From contig JAADEF010000032.1 of assembly GCA_013153555.1 (NCBI GenBank), positions 1 through 9,696 of the forward strand: a stretch of DNA of 9,696 nt. Direction: 5' to 3'. The translations under genes were made by a program, and so were the position numbers. The first letter of the stretch is position 1. Each line of letters starts with the position of its first letter. This document shows, one piece after another, positions 6,423 through 9,696 of this stretch. This stretch comes from Candidatus Nanohalarchaeota archaeon. GTDB taxonomy: Archaea; EX4484-52; JAADEF01. The notes beneath the pieces were generated by a model. The model saw only the letters and a program-made list of their open reading frames with translations. It ran no database searches and was not told the origin of the DNA.

Positions 6423-7022
6423 ATGGTAGATGTTGTTACTTTCTTTATAATGCTATTTGGTTTAGGTATTTCTTTTTGGAATGCTTATGCTACTGGTTAC
6501 AATAGCGTGATTCTTCAATATTATAAAGGCAAATTCAAAGAATTTTTTACTATTGCTAATTCTTTTTCATTAGTGCTTGCTTTTGCAGGAGCAGCCTATT
6601 ATCTTTCTTATTTTATTGCCTATATTATGGCATACTTGGGTAAGATTTCTTATGATGTTGTGATGCTAATTTCAGCATACAGCTTCGTGGTATTTGGAAC
6701 TTTACTTGTTTTTACGGGAGTTGTTATTGCGATAGAATCAATTTTAATTGCATATCTTCGAAGAGATTTTTGGAGCATATTTGTTGCCATTTATAACAGC
6801 TTGGTATCGATTCTTAATTTATATACTTATTTTAATGCCATAGGAGACGCATATAACCTTATAAAAGGCTCAGGAGATGATGAAGACAGCAAAAATAAAG
6901 CATTAATGATTGTGCTTTTATCTGCAATTATATCTATTATTTTGGTGTATTTATTTTACAAGAAAGGTAAAGAAAAAGCTGAAAAGGAGATCTCTCATGT
7001 CAAAGGAGCCAAAGCATTATGA
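6423..7022 (+). CDS. Unrecognised multi-pass membrane protein
   Basis: I do not recognise this 199-residue protein. It is strongly hydrophobic with about five predicted membrane helices, near residues 4-24, 43-70, 77-111, 115-136 and 159-178. A short acidic loop (SGDDEDSKN, 150-158) precedes the last helix, and a basic tail (KKGKEKAEKE) follows it, suggesting the tail is cytoplasmic. There are no cysteines, transporter signatures or obvious catalytic residues. The aromatic content is high, including LNLYTYFNA after the fourth helix. The start has no ribosome site and lies 27 bases from a TATA-like box, so a leaderless mRNA is likely. Its last 26 bases overlap the start of the TsaC/YrdC gene, indicating co-transcription and possible translational coupling, although a functional tie to tRNA modification is not evident. 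Confidence 0.85.
   Translation: MVDVVTFFIMLFGLGISFWNAYATGYNSVILQYYKGKFKEFFTIANSFSLVLAFAGAAYYLSYFIAYIMAYLGKISYDVVMLISAYSFVVFGTLLVFTGVVIAIESILIAYLRRDFWSIFVAIYNSLVSILNLYTYFNAIGDAYNLIKGSGDDEDSKNKALMIVLLSAIISIILVYLFYKKGKEKAEKEISHVKGAKAL
6986..6991 (+). promoter_or_regulatory. Internal ribosome binding site for the TsaC/YrdC gene
   Basis: GGAGAT lies within the 3' end of the membrane protein gene, five to six bases before ATG 6997. It fixes the start of the YrdC protein and excludes the in-frame ATG at 6910. Confidence 0.65.
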
Positions 7023-7572
7023 TATAGAAGAAGCTTTTCGCAATTCTGATAAACTTATAGAAGAAATGAAAAAAGGAAAAATTTTCCTTTATCCTACTGA
7101 TACGGTTTATGGTATTGGGTGTGATGCATCTAACCCTGAATGTGTAAAAAAAATTTACGAAATTAAAAAAAGAAAAGAAGATAAGCCTTTATCTGTTATT
7201 GCTCCTAATGAAGAGTGGATACTTAATAATTTTAAAATATCTAAACCTGTATTGCGACTATATTTGCCAGGACCCTATACTTTATTAGTTGAAAAGAAGG
7301 ACCCTGCTTTTTTAAGGCACCTTTCCCCCAATAATAGGCTGGGCATTCGCATACCTGAACATTCCTTTACTTTGTTAGTAATGAAAGCAGGCATACCTTT
7401 TGTGACTACTTCTGCGAATTTGTCAGGCAAGGAAGCTCCTTCGTCTTTGGAAGAAGTAGAGGAAGAAATAGTAAAAAAAGTGGATTATGTTATAGAAGGA
7501 CCTTGCTTTTTGGGTAAGCCTTCTACTTTGGTGGAAATAGACGAGAATATTAAAGAGATAAAGCGTTCGTAA
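6997..7572 (+). CDS. tsaC: Threonylcarbamoyl-AMP synthase, TsaC/YrdC single-domain type
   Basis: The family makes threonylcarbamoyl-AMP from threonine, bicarbonate and ATP, the first step of t6A formation at position 37 of ANN-decoding tRNAs. The 191-residue protein shows PTDTVYGIG (33-41), the KxR pair K57/R59 in KKRKEDKPLSVI, PGPYTLL (91-97), RIP (118-120), the SxN motif S139/N141 in TTSANLSG and the closing GKPSTLVEI (173-181). The KxR/SxN tetrad is complete, which favours an active enzyme. It lacks the C-terminal domain of two-domain Sua5 proteins common in archaea and also stops just before the usual terminal RPG-like end. A YciO-like paralogue is possible but less likely given the full tetrad. 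It overlaps the membrane protein gene by 26 bp upstream and the convergent DHH gene by 23 bp downstream. Confidence 0.88.
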   Translation: MSKEPKHYDIEEAFRNSDKLIEEMKKGKIFLYPTDTVYGIGCDASNPECVKKIYEIKKRKEDKPLSVIAPNEEWILNNFKISKPVLRLYLPGPYTLLVEKKDPAFLRHLSPNNRLGIRIPEHSFTLLVMKAGIPFVTTSANLSGKEAPSSLEEVEEEIVKKVDYVIEGPCFLGKPSTLVEIDENIKEIKRS

Positions 7573-8752
7573 ATTTTTCTAGATCCTCTTGATGAACTAT
7601 ACCTCCTGCAGCTTTTTTATGACCGCTTCCATCAATGTTGAGGTCTGCTTTTAATTCTCTAACTTTTTTTCCCAGATCTAATTTTTCTTCACCTGCATAT
7701 CTTAACGAGAATTTGATGTAATTATCTTCATAAGGCGTGCATACACATACTATTTTACCAAGATAATGTTTTTGAGACAATATGGTTGCGATTGTACCTG
7801 TGATTGCATTTTCTTCCATAGGAATGTTTACTATTACTGCTTTACCTTTTTCTTCAGCAGTATTTAAAGCTTTTTTAACATATTTTCTTAACTTTCTGCG
7901 ATATATCTCGTAAAGCTCATATAGGTTTCCTTTTTCTTTAAGAATGAAATTAATAGCTTTCTTTATTTCATCTAATTTTACTGCAGCATTTATAAGACTA
8001 GTGTATTCTTTTAGCTCGTAAGTACTTTTAATGAGGTATCTTTTATCTATGATTTGAGAAAGGTATCCTTTCATTGCTAAATATGTTGCGAGCTTTATTT
8101 CTTCCCCTTTGGTGAGGTCCTTAATTGTTTTGTTGGGCGGTATGTGGAGCTTTTTCAAGATGTAGGTTGCATTTTCATCAGCACCTATTTCATCAAAAAA
8201 ATATTCTAAATTTTTAGAAATTGGTTTAAGAGAATAACCAAATAAATTTATTCCTGTTTCTTCCTTTATTTGATTACGAAGTATGGCATTATTGAGAAAT
8301 CTTTTATTTGGACCAATGAAAGGTTGGGAATCTGCAAAAGCAGAAACAGCAGGAATATAAAAGTACTGATGAAAGTGAGGATTATAAAAATTGTAAAATA
8401 CCATGCCTGTTGCTGTTATTTCTTTCGACCCATCCAATCCTTCTAAATAAGCATTTATAATTTTTACATTTTTTAATGCGCTGATGTCTTTAAGTCCTGG
8501 AGGATGATGATCTATTATGACTGAATTGTGGAATGTTTTGGAAATTAATATTTCTTTTTGACTTCCAATATCTAAAAAATAATATTTATCGTAATGGCTG
8601 GTAATTTTTTGTTTAAGTTTTTCAACAAGTAAATGACTTGTGCAGGCAACATCTGCTTCTATGCCTTTTTGATGAAGATAAAGGAGCGTAAGTGAAGCAG
8701 ATAATATGCCATCAGCATCTTTATGGCACACTACAAGCGCTTTTTTGACCAT
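7550..8752 (-). CDS. DHH-family phosphoesterase, RecJ/GAN-like
   Basis: This 400-residue protein is a DHH/DHHA1 phosphoesterase of the type annotated in archaea as RecJ-like nuclease or GINS-associated nuclease. Metal-binding motifs are complete: CHKDADG (H10, D12, D14), LDIGS (D61), IIDHHPP (D81-H82-H83) and AFADSQPF. The middle section (about 160-290) is helical. The C-terminal DHHA1 domain contains the substrate-binding glycine motif GSGHKKAAGG (375-384). Members cleave single-stranded DNA or RNA, or short oligonucleotides; the sequence does not tell which. ATG 8752 lies at the edge of an inverted repeat and has no ribosome site; the TATA-like right arm is about 25 bases upstream, suggesting a leaderless mRNA. 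Its 3' end overlaps the TsaC gene by 23 bp. Nothing nearby belongs to replication or repair, so context does not narrow the role. Confidence 0.9.
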   Translation of the reverse strand: MVKKALVVCHKDADGILSASLTLLYLHQKGIEADVACTSHLLVEKLKQKITSHYDKYYFLDIGSQKEILISKTFHNSVIIDHHPPGLKDISALKNVKIINAYLEGLDGSKEITATGMVFYNFYNPHFHQYFYIPAVSAFADSQPFIGPNKRFLNNAILRNQIKEETGINLFGYSLKPISKNLEYFFDEIGADENATYILKKLHIPPNKTIKDLTKGEEIKLATYLAMKGYLSQIIDKRYLIKSTYELKEYTSLINAAVKLDEIKKAINFILKEKGNLYELYEIYRRKLRKYVKKALNTAEEKGKAVIVNIPMEENAITGTIATILSQKHYLGKIVCVCTPYEDNYIKFSLRYAGEEKLDLGKKVRELKADLNIDGSGHKKAAGGIVHQEDLEKFTNALSL

Positions 8753-8784
8753 AAATATATATTTTTACGGGATATATATTTATG
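8750..8784. repeat. 13-bp perfect inverted repeat forming a divergent promoter region
   Basis: The arms CATAAATATATAT (8750-8762) and ATATATATTTATG (8772-8784) are perfect reverse complements separated by nine bases (TTTTACGGG). The left arm includes the start codon of the DHH gene. Each arm is TATA-like. The right arm is about 25 bases upstream of the DHH start, and the left one, within AAATATATATTT (8753-8764), is about 34 bases before ATG 8793. The symmetry may simply reflect two opposed TATA boxes, or it may be a binding site for a dimeric regulator. Confidence 0.6.
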
Positions 8785-8792
8785 TGATACTT

Positions 8793-9696
8793 ATGGGTTT
8801 ATGGAGCTCCATAAATGAAAAAATATCCTCTTTATTTCAGAAGAAAAATTTTGAAAATAAAAATAAGAGTTTAAAAAATGATTCTTTTACAGAGATAAAA
8901 GGCTCTTTTAATGGTTCTCTGTATGATTTAATTAAAAAGCTAGAAACAAAACACAAAATTATTGAATTAGATTTAGAAAGAAGGCTTTTGGTTTTAGAAA
9001 ATGAAGTGGAAAATTTAAGCAGTTTAATTTCTTCGTTAAAAGACATAGATGCTGCAAAAGAGGTGTTAGAAAACACCAAAGAAATAAAAGAAAAGCTTCG
9101 GGATTTAGAGGATTTGAAATATGTGGAGCATTTAGAGGTTGAAAATCTCTCAGAGAAGGTTAAACAACTTGAAGCCATTATTAATGAAATGAAGGAAGAT
9201 TTTGATGCAGTTGAAGAAGCTATAAAAAATCTTCCTAATCTTAAAGATGCAGCAGAAATAGTTAAGAATGCAATGAGTAATGCAGAAAATTTAGTGAACG
9301 ATTTGCAAGCAAAGATTTCTCTTTTAGAATCTTCTATGGTTAAGAAAGAAGAACTGGTAGAATTAAAAGATTCTTATGCTCTTTTAAAAGGAAGGCTGGA
9401 TGTGCTTAACAAGGAATTAAAAGAATTAGCAGATGCGGTGAAAGAGCTTTCTTCTTCCTCCCAACAGATAAATGAGGAAGAGATTTTGAAGAAATTGGAA
9501 GTATTTTCTTCATGGGAGAAAAAGTTTAAGGAATATGAAGAAAAGTTAGAAAGATTGAACAGTAAAGTTAATGTAATAGCAGAGAATTTAGCTTTAAAAG
9601 AAAAGAATACAGAAGAATTTCTTGCTAAGCGATTAGAAAAGGCATTAAGGTTGGTTGAGTTTCAAATAAAAGAGTTGGAAAAGAATTATCAACATT
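8793..9696 (+). CDS. Long coiled-coil protein, partial (no stop before window end)
   Basis: The frame from ATG 8793 stays open to the last base, giving at least 301 residues; the C-terminus is outside the window. I do not recognise it. The N-terminus MGLWSSINEKISSLFQ is a possible amphipathic helix, followed by a polar lysine/asparagine-rich linker to about residue 45. From there nearly everything is leucine-spaced, highly charged helix with heptad character (for example LERRLLVLENEVENLSSL and LKGRLDVLNKELKELADAV), typical of a long dimeric coiled coil. There are no cysteines and only two tryptophans in the visible part. No ATPase head, hinge or membrane segment is seen. The start follows a weak ribosome site (GTGAT at 8784-8788) and a TATA-like box. 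An ATG at 8801 is out of frame and stops after five codons. A cytoskeletal, tether or chromosome-associated role is possible but unproven. Confidence 0.82.
   Translation, partial: MGLWSSINEKISSLFQKKNFENKNKSLKNDSFTEIKGSFNGSLYDLIKKLETKHKIIELDLERRLLVLENEVENLSSLISSLKDIDAAKEVLENTKEIKEKLRDLEDLKYVEHLEVENLSEKVKQLEAIINEMKEDFDAVEEAIKNLPNLKDAAEIVKNAMSNAENLVNDLQAKISLLESSMVKKEELVELKDSYALLKGRLDVLNKELKELADAVKELSSSSQQINEEEILKKLEVFSSWEKKFKEYEEKLERLNSKVNVIAENLALKEKNTEEFLAKRLEKALRLVEFQIKELEKNYQH

Noticed and set aside
6910..6996. Longer YrdC protein starting at 6910, with a hydrophobic N-terminus
   Set aside because: The hydrophobic stretch is a frame-shifted reading of the last helix of the membrane protein gene. 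ATG 6997 has a ribosome site and matches the normal start of the family.
8837..9178. Reverse-strand open frame within the coiled-coil gene
   Set aside because: Its serine/phenylalanine-rich product is the antisense image of a lysine/glutamate-rich coiled coil, and the forward frame is open for the entire 904 bases.
1..9696. tRNA, rRNA, CRISPR, insertion sequence or prophage content
   Set aside because: No cloverleaf-like or GC-rich RNA block, no spaced direct repeats, no transposase or integrase, and intergenic gaps are 135 bases or shorter.

Overview
The window looks like a low-GC archaeal chromosome. The main evidence is an archaeal/eukaryotic-type elongation factor 2 with the diphthamide motif, a UPF0147 protein (a family known from archaea), an archaeal-type aspartyl-tRNA synthetase, a KaiC/RadA-like ATPase, a Memo-family protein and a RecJ-like DHH phosphoesterase. 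Start sites also look archaeal: some genes have strong GGAGGTGA-type ribosome sites, and others have a TATA-like box about 25-30 bases before the start codon and no ribosome site, as expected for leaderless mRNAs. The very tight packing suggests a small streamlined genome, perhaps a DPANN-type lineage, but the sequence alone does not fix the phylum.

Layout. Positions 1-2334: promoter region and EF-2 (+). 2390-3542: UPF0147 gene and an unrecognised, very AT-rich gene (+, probably one transcript). 3502-4761: aspS (-). 4821-5588: KaiC-like ATPase (+). 5590-6369: Memo-family protein (-). 6423-7572: five-helix membrane protein overlapping a TsaC/YrdC gene (+). 7550-8752: DHH phosphoesterase (-). 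8793 to the right edge: a long coiled-coil protein (+) cut off by the window end.

From 2390 on, strand direction alternates. Each of the three convergent pairs overlaps (41 and 23 bp) or almost touches (1 bp). The three divergent pairs are separated by only 40-59 bp, filled by TATA-like palindromes that could fire both ways. No stretch over about 135 bp lacks a gene. I see no tRNA, rRNA, CRISPR array, insertion sequence or phage gene.

Functionally, three recognised genes serve translation: EF-2, AspRS, and TsaC for the tRNA t6A modification. The AspRS carries a proline (P81) at the site that separates tRNA(Asn)-accepting from strict enzymes, and lacks the proline that is otherwise invariant in class II motif 1. 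The other recognised genes (KaiC-like, Memo, DHH) are ordinary archaeal housekeeping or poorly understood families. I see no clear new multi-gene system. The best candidates for novelty are the unknown gene at 2658-3542, the open coiled-coil gene at the right edge, the membrane protein at 6423-7022, and the AspRS changes.
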